The translations under genes were made by a program, and so were the position numbers. From Acidobacteriota bacterium (GTDB taxonomy: Bacteria; Acidobacteriota; Terriglobia; Bryobacterales; Bryobacteraceae), in contig JACQZR010000075.1 in NCBI GenBank assembly GCA_016213775.1, positions 26,930 to 90,929 of the forward strand: a stretch of 64,000 nucleotides of DNA. The letters are read 5' to 3'. Shown here piece by piece: positions 45,419 through 53,008 of the stretch (within the stretch, counting starts at the first letter, position 1; every line of letters begins with the position of its first letter). Under the pieces are notes generated by a model. The model saw only the letters and a program-made list of their open reading frames with translations. It was not told the DNA's origin and ran no database searches.

Positions 45419-45631
45419 CTAGCGGCCCCCCTTCTTCCCACTCGTGGGACGCAGGCGGACGGATCGTCCACCATCCGATTCCAGAACCCCTAACCCGGGC
45501 ATCGGCGCCGGAGATCCCCGACGCAGTTTCGACAGTATGTTGGAGACGACCCTATCCACTTCGTCAGCGGCTATCGCCGGGGAAACCTCAACCCGTGCCG
45601 CGAGCAACTCCACTAGTTCGCGCTTACTCAT
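45419..45631 (-). CDS. Short HU/IHF-like protein, partner of TIR protein
   Basis: This encodes 70 residues. MSKRELVELLAARVEVSPAI and then DEVDRVVSNILSKLRRG are helices 1 and 2 of an HU/IHF fold, and PAPMPGLGVLE stands for the usual V-L-PGFGTFE. HU has about 90 residues; here the DNA-binding arm and last helix are replaced by a short basic tail (RLRPTSGKKGGR). A good AGAAGG site lies 5 bases before the ATG. It is immediately upstream of the TIR gene, whose product carries the same kind of module, so a mixed HU-like dimer tying TIR to DNA or masking it is a sensible inference. Confidence 0.7.
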   Translation of the reverse strand: MSKRELVELLAARVEVSPAIAADEVDRVVSNILSKLRRGSPAPMPGLGVLESDGGRSVRLRPTSGKKGGR

Positions 45632-45772
45632 AGCCCTTCTATTTTTGTGGTGGAGCCGGCGAGGCCCTTCGCAACTGGAACCGCCAGTGACGCGGAATCA
45701 ATTGAAAACAAGTGAGAAATAATCTTACGGAAATCTGCTTCCGGCTGTGAACGGCCGTTCCCGCCGCAGTAG

Positions 45773-45952
45773 GGCGGTATCCCTGACATACCTCTGCGTG
45801 CGCGCAAGCGGGTCCAGCGTGAGCGGCGCCTGTCGGGCATCCCGTCGCGTTATGAAATGGATGGTTTCCTCAAAGCGCATGGGGTGTTTCTCGACCTCAC
45901 TCTGGAGGATGTTCGCAGGGGCAGTGAAGTAGCCCGGGCTCTTCCGGGATGA
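45773..45952 (+). pseudogene. UPF0175-like antitoxin remnant
   Basis: In the frame that ends at the TGA 45950-45952, the peptide RRLSGIPSRYEMDGFLKAHG followed by VFLDLTLEDV resembles the C-terminal helix region of UPF0175 antitoxins (pattern: GISRYEF-LLAERGIPLDY-E-D). The stop overlaps the DUF3368 start by 4 bases, the standard order of this module. No start codon is visible in frame back to the TAG at 45770, so the 5' end appears lost or shifted. Identification is tentative. Confidence 0.4.
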
Positions 45953-46442
45953 CGGTCATTGTCGCGGACACGTCGCCAATCAACTATTTGGTTCCGATCG
46001 GTGAGACCGGCGTCCTTCTGCAACCCTACCATCGTGTCGTCATCCCCGAGGACGTGCTTATTGAACTCATGGACATGGGCGCCCCAGGCGAGGTGCGCGA
46101 ATGGGCGAGGCAGCCTCCCGCCTGGGTCGAGATCCGGAAAGCGCCGAGTGGGGACGCTGGGCTAAAGGATCTGGATGCGGCGAGGCGTCTGCGATAGCGT
46201 TGGCTGAGTTAGAGACTGATGTCTTGCTGCTGATTGACGAATCGGCCGGCCGGCTGGAGGCCTCGCGGAGAGGCATCCCGCACACCGGGACGCTGGGAGT
46301 TTTGCGCAGAGCCGCGATCGAACATCTGATCGACCTGCCATCGGTTCTCAACCATTTGCTGGCCGCGAATTTCCGTGTCTCTCAATCCCTGGTTGCCGAT
46401 CTGCTTTCCGAGGCCGCTGATCGGAAACGCCAAGGCGACTGA
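45949..46442 (+). pseudogene. DUF3368 PIN-like toxin with frameshift
   Basis: The first part from ATG 45949 reads MTVIVADTSPINYLVPIGET, the N-terminal strand of DUF3368 PIN-like proteins with the acidic residue and DTSP motif. It then runs into a stop at 46195-46197. The next frame continues the same protein: GEASAIALAELETDVLLLID and GTLGVLRRAAIEHLIDLP, typical of the C-terminal half. The break lies near 46178-46184, where one extra G would restore LKDLDAGEASAIA. So a one-base deletion inactivated it, unless it is a sequencing error. PIN-like proteins are RNases. Confidence 0.65.
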
Positions 46443-46525
46443 CCGCCTTTCGTTTAGAACCGCAAACGGGCGCTCGTTTCCGCGGATATGCTCGTGGCCC
46501 CGCAGCCGGCCCGCTCCGGCTGCGC

Positions 46526-48031
46526 ATGCAATATCATGGTTTGCGAATGTTGCACTGGCTTACCATTCTGATTGCCAATGGAGCCCTGGCGCAGGCTCCA
46601 CCATCGCCTGTCGAATACCGGATTCAACGGGCGGCATCAGCCATTAACATTGATGCGCGCCTTGATGAACCAGCCTGGCAGCGCGCGACTCCCACGAGTT
46701 CGTTCCTGTTCAACTGGTTCACCGCCGGCGAGAAGGAACAAACCGAAGCCAGACTGCTGTGGGATGATGACAACCTGTACGTTTCCTGGCGCTGCGCGGA
46801 CCGGCACATTTCGGCCTATGAAACAAAGCGCCATGGCCCTGTTTCAAAGGACGACTGCGTCGAGATCTTCATCAGCCCGAATCCGCAAAAGGTCCGCAAC
46901 TATTACACCTTCGAGATTAATGCCATTGGCACGATGCTCAATCGCTGCCGGACCGACTGGTTTACCGGCGGACCCACTTGGGAGCCGGAAGGCGTGCGCC
47001 ACCGTGCCACCTATTCCGGCCTGGCGAGGAAAGACGAGTCGGCCGATGACCGCGAGTGGATCGTCGAGATGGTGGTGCCGTTGCGCAACTTCGCCCGCGA
47101 CGCTGCTCACATGCCGCCGCGCCATGGTGATGAGTGGCGGTTGAATCTGATGCGCACTGGCGGGAAGACGAACGCGCAGCAGAGCACTTTTTCGCCCATT
47201 CTGCCTCCTAGTCGTTCCTTTCATTCGCCGGAGAATTTCGGGAAGGTGGTTTTCGTCGCGCAGAACCCGACGGCGCCACAGCCGGAAGGGAAGCAGGCAG
47301 GCGGACGGCGGCGGCGGATCTTTAGTGGGCCGGTGAACGCTGCCGATGCCGCGGTGGGCCGCGAGATCTACAACAAGAGCTGTACGATGTGCCATGGCCT
47401 GGACGGCGCTGGAGGAGACCGCGCTCCGGCGTTGGGCGCGCAGCGGCGGTATCTACGGCGAACCGAGGACGAGCTGTTTGATGCGATCAAGAACGGGATT
47501 AGAGGGACGCTGATGCCCGCCTCGCCCGCGCCCGATGCCGATGTGCGAAAGATGGTGGCCTTCATCCGCAGCCTGCGGGCCACCGCTGCTGATGCCGGGT
47601 TTGAAGGCAACGTCGCGGCCGGCGAGACCATCTTCAATGGCAAGGGCAACTGCACGAAGTGCCACATGATCAAAGGCCGCGGCGGGATCCTCGGACCGGA
47701 TTTGACCAACATTGCCTCGGAGCGCCGTGTCGAGGATCTACGCCTCGCCCTCACTACCGGCAGGCCGCAGCCTTCCGAGGGGTTCAAGCCTGTCGCGCTC
47801 ACGTTGAAGAGTGGAGCCCGCATCGACGGCGTGATTAAGAATGAAGACAGCTTTTCGATGCAAGTCCTGAGCAAGGACGAGAAGCTCCACATGATCCTGC
47901 GAGAGGAGGCAAGCAGGATCGAGTACAGCGAGCGTTCGCCGATGCCTTCCGGGTTGGACAAGAAGCTCGCTGCTGATGAATTCCGCGACCTGCTCGCGTT
48001 TCTTTGCCGCCAGACGAGGCAACCCCGATGA
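46526..48031 (+). CDS. Exported CBM9-like domain fused to two cytochrome c modules
   Basis: This encodes 501 residues with a signal peptide (start 46526, or 46547 at MLHWLTILIANGALA). Residues about 25-230 form a family 9 carbohydrate-binding/DOMON-like domain (NIDARLDEPAWQRA then LWDDDNLYVSWRC). After a basic linker come two haem c sites, SCTMCHG and NCTKCHM, with conserved downstream methionines, and a final domain of the type seen in PVC-superfamily haem proteins. It looks like an electron acceptor tied to a sugar-binding domain. Its stop overlaps the PQQ dehydrogenase ATG, so it is the likely electron partner of that enzyme. Confidence 0.85.
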   Translation: MQYHGLRMLHWLTILIANGALAQAPPSPVEYRIQRAASAINIDARLDEPAWQRATPTSSFLFNWFTAGEKEQTEARLLWDDDNLYVSWRCADRHISAYETKRHGPVSKDDCVEIFISPNPQKVRNYYTFEINAIGTMLNRCRTDWFTGGPTWEPEGVRHRATYSGLARKDESADDREWIVEMVVPLRNFARDAAHMPPRHGDEWRLNLMRTGGKTNAQQSTFSPILPPSRSFHSPENFGKVVFVAQNPTAPQPEGKQAGGRRRRIFSGPVNAADAAVGREIYNKSCTMCHGLDGAGGDRAPALGAQRRYLRRTEDELFDAIKNGIRGTLMPASPAPDADVRKMVAFIRSLRATAADAGFEGNVAAGETIFNGKGNCTKCHMIKGRGGILGPDLTNIASERRVEDLRLALTTGRPQPSEGFKPVALTLKSGARIDGVIKNEDSFSMQVLSKDEKLHMILREEASRIEYSERSPMPSGLDKKLAADEFRDLLAFLCRQTRQPR

Positions 48032-49593
48032 ACCGACTTCTGCTAGTTCTGATTGCCGCGCCGCTGATGGCGCAGGTGACCAACGAGGATTTGAAAAAGG
48101 CAAACCCGAACAACTGGCTCCACTACAGCGGCCAGTATCATTCGCAGCGCCACAGTCTGTTGAAGCAGATCAACGCGGCAAATGTGAAGCACGTTGTTCC
48201 TAAGTGGATGTTCCACATGCGCGGCGCAAACCGGCTGGAGAGCGTTCCGCTCGTTGTCGACGGAGTGATGTACATTTCGCAGCCGAACGAAGTGTATGCG
48301 CTGGACGCGCGGACGGGCCGTCAGATCTGGGAGTGGCAGCGGCAGCCGGCGATGCAGAAAGGCCCCAACCGTGGAGTGGCGGTGTACGGCAACCGCGTGT
48401 ATGTTGGCACTCCGGACGCCCACCTGGTGGCGTTGGATGCGCGTACGGGGAGCCAGTTGTGGGCAACGGAACTTGCCAAGGCAAGCGATGGATATTGGTG
48501 TCCGGTGGCGCCGATGGTGGTCAACGGAAAGGTGATCATCGGAATTGCGCCCGGCGATCACGGGCTCAACGGTTTCCTGGATGCCTACGATGCCAACACT
48601 GGCGAGCGGCTGTGGCGATGGAAGTCGATTCCGGAGCCAGGCGAGCCCGGCAATGAGACTTGGGCCGGCGATAGTTGGAAGACGGGCGGCGGCGCCACAT
48701 GGGTCACCGGGAGCTACGATCCCGAGCTGAATACCATCTATTGGGGCACTGGCAATCCCGCGCCGGATTTCGATGGCGATGTGCGCAAGGGCGATAACCT
48801 CTACACCGAAAGCATGGTTGCGCTCGATGCGAACACCGGTAAGTTGAAATGGCATTTTCAGTTCACTCCCTGGGACGTGCACGATTGGGATGCGGTGGAG
48901 ATTCCCATCCTCGTGGATGCCCCGTTTCAAGGGCAGCAGCGGAAGTTGTTGGTGCAGGCCAATCGCAATGGTTTCTACTATGTGCTCGATCGCGTGACGG
49001 GGAAGTTCCTTCTGGGCACGCCGTTCATCGACAATCTGAACTGGGCGAAAGGGCTGACGCCGGAGGGCCGGCCGATTCGCGTGCCGGGCGTGATTCCCAG
49101 TTTGAAAGGGACCAAAACGTGTCCTTCCACGAGTGGCGCTACTAACTGGCATTCGCCTGCGTACAATCCCGACACTGGTTGGGTTTATGTGGTGGTGAAG
49201 GAAGGTTGCGGCATCAACACCAAATCGCGCGACACGTTCCGTCCGGGTGGCTATTCGTTTATGGCTACGGGCTATATTGAGGATCCCGAAGATCCGTGGC
49301 AGAGTTACGTGCGGGCAATTGATCTCACCACCGGAAAACGGATGTGGGAGTTCAAGCAGGTGAATGCGAAGAATTATGGCCCCGGCGTGGTTTCCACTGC
49401 AGGCGGGATTGTGTTTGCGGGCGACGATCAGGGTTATCTCACCGCACTGGATGCGCGCTCCGGAAAGGCATTATGGCACTTCAATACAGGCCAGCAGATC
49501 ACGGCCTCACCGATTACGTACATGGTGAACGGGAAGCAGTACGTCGCACTGGCCGCCGGATCGAACGTGGTGGCGTTTGGGCTGCACGAATGA
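48028..49593 (+). CDS. PQQ-dependent dehydrogenase
   Basis: This encodes 521 residues with a signal peptide (MNRLLLVLIAAPLMAQ) and an eight-bladed propeller with tryptophan-docking repeats (YALDARTGRQIWEWQRQ, LVALDARTGSQLWATE, VALDANTGKLKWHF). The active-site segment FTPWDVHDWDAVE holds the catalytic Asp, as in quinoprotein alcohol dehydrogenases. The neighbouring-cysteine disulfide of methanol dehydrogenase is not seen. It should oxidise an alcohol or sugar in the periplasm using PQQ and calcium or a lanthanide. It overlaps both the cytochrome gene and the next gene by 4 bases each (ATGA), a tightly coupled operon. Confidence 0.9.
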   Translation: MNRLLLVLIAAPLMAQVTNEDLKKANPNNWLHYSGQYHSQRHSLLKQINAANVKHVVPKWMFHMRGANRLESVPLVVDGVMYISQPNEVYALDARTGRQIWEWQRQPAMQKGPNRGVAVYGNRVYVGTPDAHLVALDARTGSQLWATELAKASDGYWCPVAPMVVNGKVIIGIAPGDHGLNGFLDAYDANTGERLWRWKSIPEPGEPGNETWAGDSWKTGGGATWVTGSYDPELNTIYWGTGNPAPDFDGDVRKGDNLYTESMVALDANTGKLKWHFQFTPWDVHDWDAVEIPILVDAPFQGQQRKLLVQANRNGFYYVLDRVTGKFLLGTPFIDNLNWAKGLTPEGRPIRVPGVIPSLKGTKTCPSTSGATNWHSPAYNPDTGWVYVVVKEGCGINTKSRDTFRPGGYSFMATGYIEDPEDPWQSYVRAIDLTTGKRMWEFKQVNAKNYGPGVVSTAGGIVFAGDDQGYLTALDARSGKALWHFNTGQQITASPITYMVNGKQYVALAAGSNVVAFGLHE

Positions 49594-51620
49594 CGGCGTG
49601 GGCGGTGGTTGCGCTGTTTGCGGCGTGTGCCTCCGCGGCCATCGTGCCGGTGGACATTTCGCAGGTGAAGGCTGGTCCGGTGACGGTGAAGGCCGCCGAG
49701 GACTCCGTGACCGTCACCTGGCCGGATGGCCGGCAGCGCAGTTGGCAGGCCGAGTTTACCCTCGATTCCACCAAGCCCCTGATAGCGGCGGTGCGTGTCG
49801 GCGGCAAGGTGATTGTCGAACGCGCGCAGCCGCTCTATCGTGTCGAGACCGGAAAGCGGCGCGGCGGGTGGGACCAGTTCTTCGATTATCCGCCCAGTCA
49901 TCCCGACGGCACGCGGCGTCATGAGGGCAAGTTCACGCTGCGGTCGGCGAAGGCGCGAACGGTGGGCAACCGCGTGGAATTGTACTTTGACGGCCTGGAG
50001 ATGGGAATCTTTCGCGGGGGCATCGCGTATACCTTCTATCCTGGCGGGCGTTTGATTCAGCAGGAAGCCGTGGTGCGGACCAGCGATCCGGACGTGGCTT
50101 TCTTTTACGACGCAGGCGTGCGGATGCCGGCGGAAAGAGACCGGCGGCCGGGCCGCATGATGGCGTCCGAGATCGCGTACTACGATACGGCCGGGAATTT
50201 CCGCAAAGTGGATATGGCTTTGGAGGGGTCGGAGCGTCACCCGGAGCAAGTGCGGTATCGCACGATGGCGGCTCGGATGGGGACGGGCGCAGTGGCGGTG
50301 TTTCCCCTCCCGCACCGCTATTTCATGCCCCGCGATTACACGACGAATATGGGGTACTTGTGGCACACCGCGTGGCGCGGCCAGGTGTCGCTCGGGATCC
50401 GGCAATTGCCCGACGATAACTCGCCCTTCTACCCGTGGATGAATGCGCCACCGGACACCGAACAGCGGCTCGGGATGTTTCTGCTGGTGGATGATCGCGG
50501 CACGCGCGAGGTCATCGACGATGTGTTGCGATACACCAATCGCGATAGGTTTCCGGCACTCGATGGATACAAGCGGCTGGCGGTGCACTGGCATTTCTCT
50601 TACACCGATCAGGCGATTGCGAATGGACTTCAATGGACCCCACCGTTCAAGCCTGTACTGAAAGAGATGGGTGTGGACGCGGCGATGATCGCCGATTTTC
50701 ACGGCGACGGGCACCCGCAGGACATGACGGAATTGCGGTTCGAGGAGATCGACGCCTACAACAAAGCGTGCCGCGCGCAATCGGATCGCGACTTCCTGCT
50801 CATCCCGAGCGAGGAGGCCAATGTGCACTTTGGAGGGCACTGGGTCGTCGCGTTTCCAAAGCCGGTCTTCTGGCATATGAAGGGACTGGCGAACCATGCC
50901 TTTCGCGAGCCGCATCCCAAGTACGGAACGGTGTATCACATTGCCGATTCGGCGCAGTTGCTGGGGATGATTCGCGAGAACGACGGCTGGGTGTATCAAT
51001 CCCATCCACGGACCAAAGGGTCGATGGGGTATCCGGATAAGATTCGTGAGACGGAGCATTTTCGCGATCCGCGCTACTTCGGCGCAGGCTGGAAGGCGAT
51101 GAATTCCGATCTGTCGATTCCGCGGCTGGGAACGCGGTCGCTGGATCTGTTGGATGACATGAACGATTGGGGCCTCAAAAAGCGGATTGTCAATGAGGTC
51201 GATGTTTTTCAGATTGATTCGACGCACGAGTTGTACGCGCACATGAACATTAACTACGTGAAGATGGCGCGTCTGCCGGAGTGGGAACGCTATGGCGAGT
51301 TCATGACCGCGATGCAGAAGGGCGACTTCTTCATGAGCACCGGCGAGGTGCTGCTGCCGTCCGCGGAGATCAAGGAAGAGGGCGGGAAGATCGTGGTGCA
51401 CGCCGAGGTCTCGCATACCTTCCCGCTGGCGTTTTATGAGATTGTGTTCGGCACCGACGCCGGCCCCAAACGGCAGATTATTCCGATGGATTCCACCAGT
51501 GAGTTTCAAAAGACGCGCATTGATTACACACTCGATGTGAAGGGGTGGAAGTGGGCGCGGCTGGCGGTGTGGGACGTCGCGGCGAACGGGGCGATGGTGA
51601 ATCCCGTGTGGCGGGATTGA
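49590..51620 (+). CDS. Exported protein with PHP-like metallohydrolase region
   Basis: This encodes 676 residues with a signal peptide (MTAWAVVALFAACASAAI). The first half is beta-rich and not recognised. The second half looks like a PHP-type metal-dependent hydrolase: LAVHWHFSYTD, MGVDAAMIADFHGDGH, LLIPSEEANVHFGGHWVVAF and WVYQSHPRTKGS supply a series of His, Asp and Glu residues in the right order. PHP proteins cleave phosphoesters or other bonds. It is co-translated with a PQQ dehydrogenase (ATGA overlap), so it may process the oxidised product. The assignment rests on motif order only. Confidence 0.6.
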   Translation: MTAWAVVALFAACASAAIVPVDISQVKAGPVTVKAAEDSVTVTWPDGRQRSWQAEFTLDSTKPLIAAVRVGGKVIVERAQPLYRVETGKRRGGWDQFFDYPPSHPDGTRRHEGKFTLRSAKARTVGNRVELYFDGLEMGIFRGGIAYTFYPGGRLIQQEAVVRTSDPDVAFFYDAGVRMPAERDRRPGRMMASEIAYYDTAGNFRKVDMALEGSERHPEQVRYRTMAARMGTGAVAVFPLPHRYFMPRDYTTNMGYLWHTAWRGQVSLGIRQLPDDNSPFYPWMNAPPDTEQRLGMFLLVDDRGTREVIDDVLRYTNRDRFPALDGYKRLAVHWHFSYTDQAIANGLQWTPPFKPVLKEMGVDAAMIADFHGDGHPQDMTELRFEEIDAYNKACRAQSDRDFLLIPSEEANVHFGGHWVVAFPKPVFWHMKGLANHAFREPHPKYGTVYHIADSAQLLGMIRENDGWVYQSHPRTKGSMGYPDKIRETEHFRDPRYFGAGWKAMNSDLSIPRLGTRSLDLLDDMNDWGLKKRIVNEVDVFQIDSTHELYAHMNINYVKMARLPEWERYGEFMTAMQKGDFFMSTGEVLLPSAEIKEEGGKIVVHAEVSHTFPLAFYEIVFGTDAGPKRQIIPMDSTSEFQKTRIDYTLDVKGWKWARLAVWDVAANGAMVNPVWRD

Positions 51621-51652
51621 GATTCGAATAGATCTGTTCGAGAATGGTATTC

Positions 51653-51865
51653 ATGAGAGGAAGCGAGTTCCTTCGCAAGCTGAAGCTGCTCGGCAAGCGA
51701 AGAGGGCTTTCTTTTCGTTGGCGGCCTGAGCGCGGCTCAGGCAGTCATGGGACTGTTTACCTCGGAAGTAGTTTCGCGATTGTTAAGGATCTAAAGAAGG
51801 AAATCGGCCACGGGCTGCTTGCGGACATGTGCAGGCAGCTTGGTATTCGTAAGGAGGACCTCTGA
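51653..51865 (+). CDS. hicA: HicA toxin (mRNA interferase)
   Basis: This encodes 70 residues beginning MRGSEFLRKLKLLGKRRGLS, then GSGSHGTVYLG with the catalytic His, and ending GHGLLADMCRQLGIRKEDL, a clear HicA of the longer-helix subgroup. An alternative ATG lies 9 bases upstream. The TGA at 51863-51865 shares one base with the HicB ATG (TGATG). HicA cuts mRNA and is held in check by HicB. Both genes look intact, unlike the other modules in this window. Confidence 0.85.
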   Translation: MRGSEFLRKLKLLGKRRGLSFRWRPERGSGSHGTVYLGSSFAIVKDLKKEIGHGLLADMCRQLGIRKEDL

Positions 51866-52302
51866 TGTTTACCGCCAGCTATCCTGCCTCGATCTTGCCA
51901 GAACTCGACGGCAAGGGTTTTCATGTTCGGTTTCCGGATTTGCCGGAGGCCTTGACAGGTGGAGACGATTTTGCCGACACGCTGCTACAGGCTGAGGATT
52001 GTCTGGCGGAGGCCATCGCCGGGCGTATCGCGCGTGGCGACGACATCCCGGCTCCTTCCACGGCGAAGCGCCGGCAGCGGTTAATTGGCGTTCCGTTGTA
52101 CCTCGCTCCGAAGCTGGCGCTTTACCTTGCCATGCGCGAGAGCGATCTTCCCAATACGGAGCTGGCGCGGCGGCTTGGTGTCAGCGAAACGGTCGTCAGA
52201 CGCATGTTGAATCCGCGGCATGACACGAAGCCGGAAAAGATTCAGGCCGCGCTGATGGCGTTAGGGAAGCGGATTGTGGTCAGCTTTGAGGACGCTGCGT
52301 AA
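51865..52302 (+). CDS. hicB: HicB antitoxin with C-terminal HTH
   Basis: This encodes 145 residues. The N-terminal HicB domain starts MFTASYPASILPELDGKGFH with the FPDLPEALTGGDDFADTLLQ pattern of partial RNase H folds; the C-terminal part has a helix-turn-helix (NTELARRLGVSETVVRRMLN) for autoregulation. It is translationally coupled with hicA. Its last 42 bases overlap, tail to tail, the end of the PilZ-like gene on the other strand. Confidence 0.85.
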   Translation: MFTASYPASILPELDGKGFHVRFPDLPEALTGGDDFADTLLQAEDCLAEAIAGRIARGDDIPAPSTAKRRQRLIGVPLYLAPKLALYLAMRESDLPNTELARRLGVSETVVRRMLNPRHDTKPEKIQAALMALGKRIVVSFEDAA

Positions 52303-52890
52303 GCGCGCCAGCGTCAGTGACTGGGTTTTCGCCTTTTGACGGTCCCCATATAGGTGCAGGAATAGCTGGAACGCCTTATCCTCGCCGCCCACCAGCCGTT
52401 CGAAGCAAGTCTTCAGTTGAGCCCCATTGAGGTTTGGACAAGACTCAGCAATGGCCCTGGCGACGGCGGGCAAGTGCTTGTCTGTGAGGTTCGGGCTCAA
52501 TGGCTTCACACGAGCCGTCAGGGCAGGACATGCTACGGAACAACAGGAGCATGGCGGCCGCATTGCTTCCTGCAACTCACTGACCGCTAGCAAATGTTGC
52601 GGGCGGAAGAGGTCGAGCGACCACACGCAGCCGGGATCGAATTGCACACCGACGGCGTGGCCGAGATGCGCAACCTCAGCCGTGTGGCAGACCCTTCCGG
52701 CGAACTCGCAGCCAGGGCAAAGGATCAGAACCCGGCAATGTACCGGTATCGGGCAGTCCGTCAGAAGCGACATACTTCGCTCTGAGATTTCCTCCAGGTT
52801 CGCCTGGACGGTTCGCCATCTTCCGTTGGTGCTGCGAAACCGGATCGAAACCAGATCCGCGCAGAAGTAGAGCAGTCCCCTTTGATTCAT
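52261..52890 (-). CDS. PilZ-like domain protein
   Basis: This encodes 209 residues. The N-terminal 100 residues have a PilZ-like beta-barrel pattern (RWRTVQANLEEISERSMSLL, then GRVCHTAEVAHLGHAVGVQF), though the canonical c-di-GMP motif RxxxR is not clear, so binding is uncertain. The rest (from about residue 105) is Cys-rich, then helical, and not recognised. A GAGGA ribosome site sits 5 bases before the ATG, supporting the start. It ends inside the tail of hicB on the other strand. Confidence 0.55.
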   Translation of the reverse strand: MNQRGLLYFCADLVSIRFRSTNGRWRTVQANLEEISERSMSLLTDCPIPVHCRVLILCPGCEFAGRVCHTAEVAHLGHAVGVQFDPGCVWSLDLFRPQHLLAVSELQEAMRPPCSCCSVACPALTARVKPLSPNLTDKHLPAVARAIAESCPNLNGAQLKTCFERLVGGEDKAFQLFLHLYGDRQKAKTQSLTLARLRSVLKADHNPLP

Positions 52891-53008
52891 TCAGTCCTCG
52901 TTGATGTTTGAAACGTTACCCAGATCCACCCTCGGTGGGTGGTGTAGAATGCTCATCGACAAGTACTGGAATATATTTCGAGAATCGGCAGAATTTTCTC
53001 GGTCACCT

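Noticed and set aside
45628..45840. 70-codon minus frame ending with an ATGA overlap on the HU-like start
   Set aside because: The overlap is tempting, but its N-terminal half is antisense to the UPF0175 remnant and it has no recognisable pattern; a proper ribosome site serves the HU-like gene by itself.
49434..51509. 691-codon minus-strand frame
   Set aside because: Antisense to the PQQ dehydrogenase end and PHP-like gene; His/Arg-rich without domain pattern.
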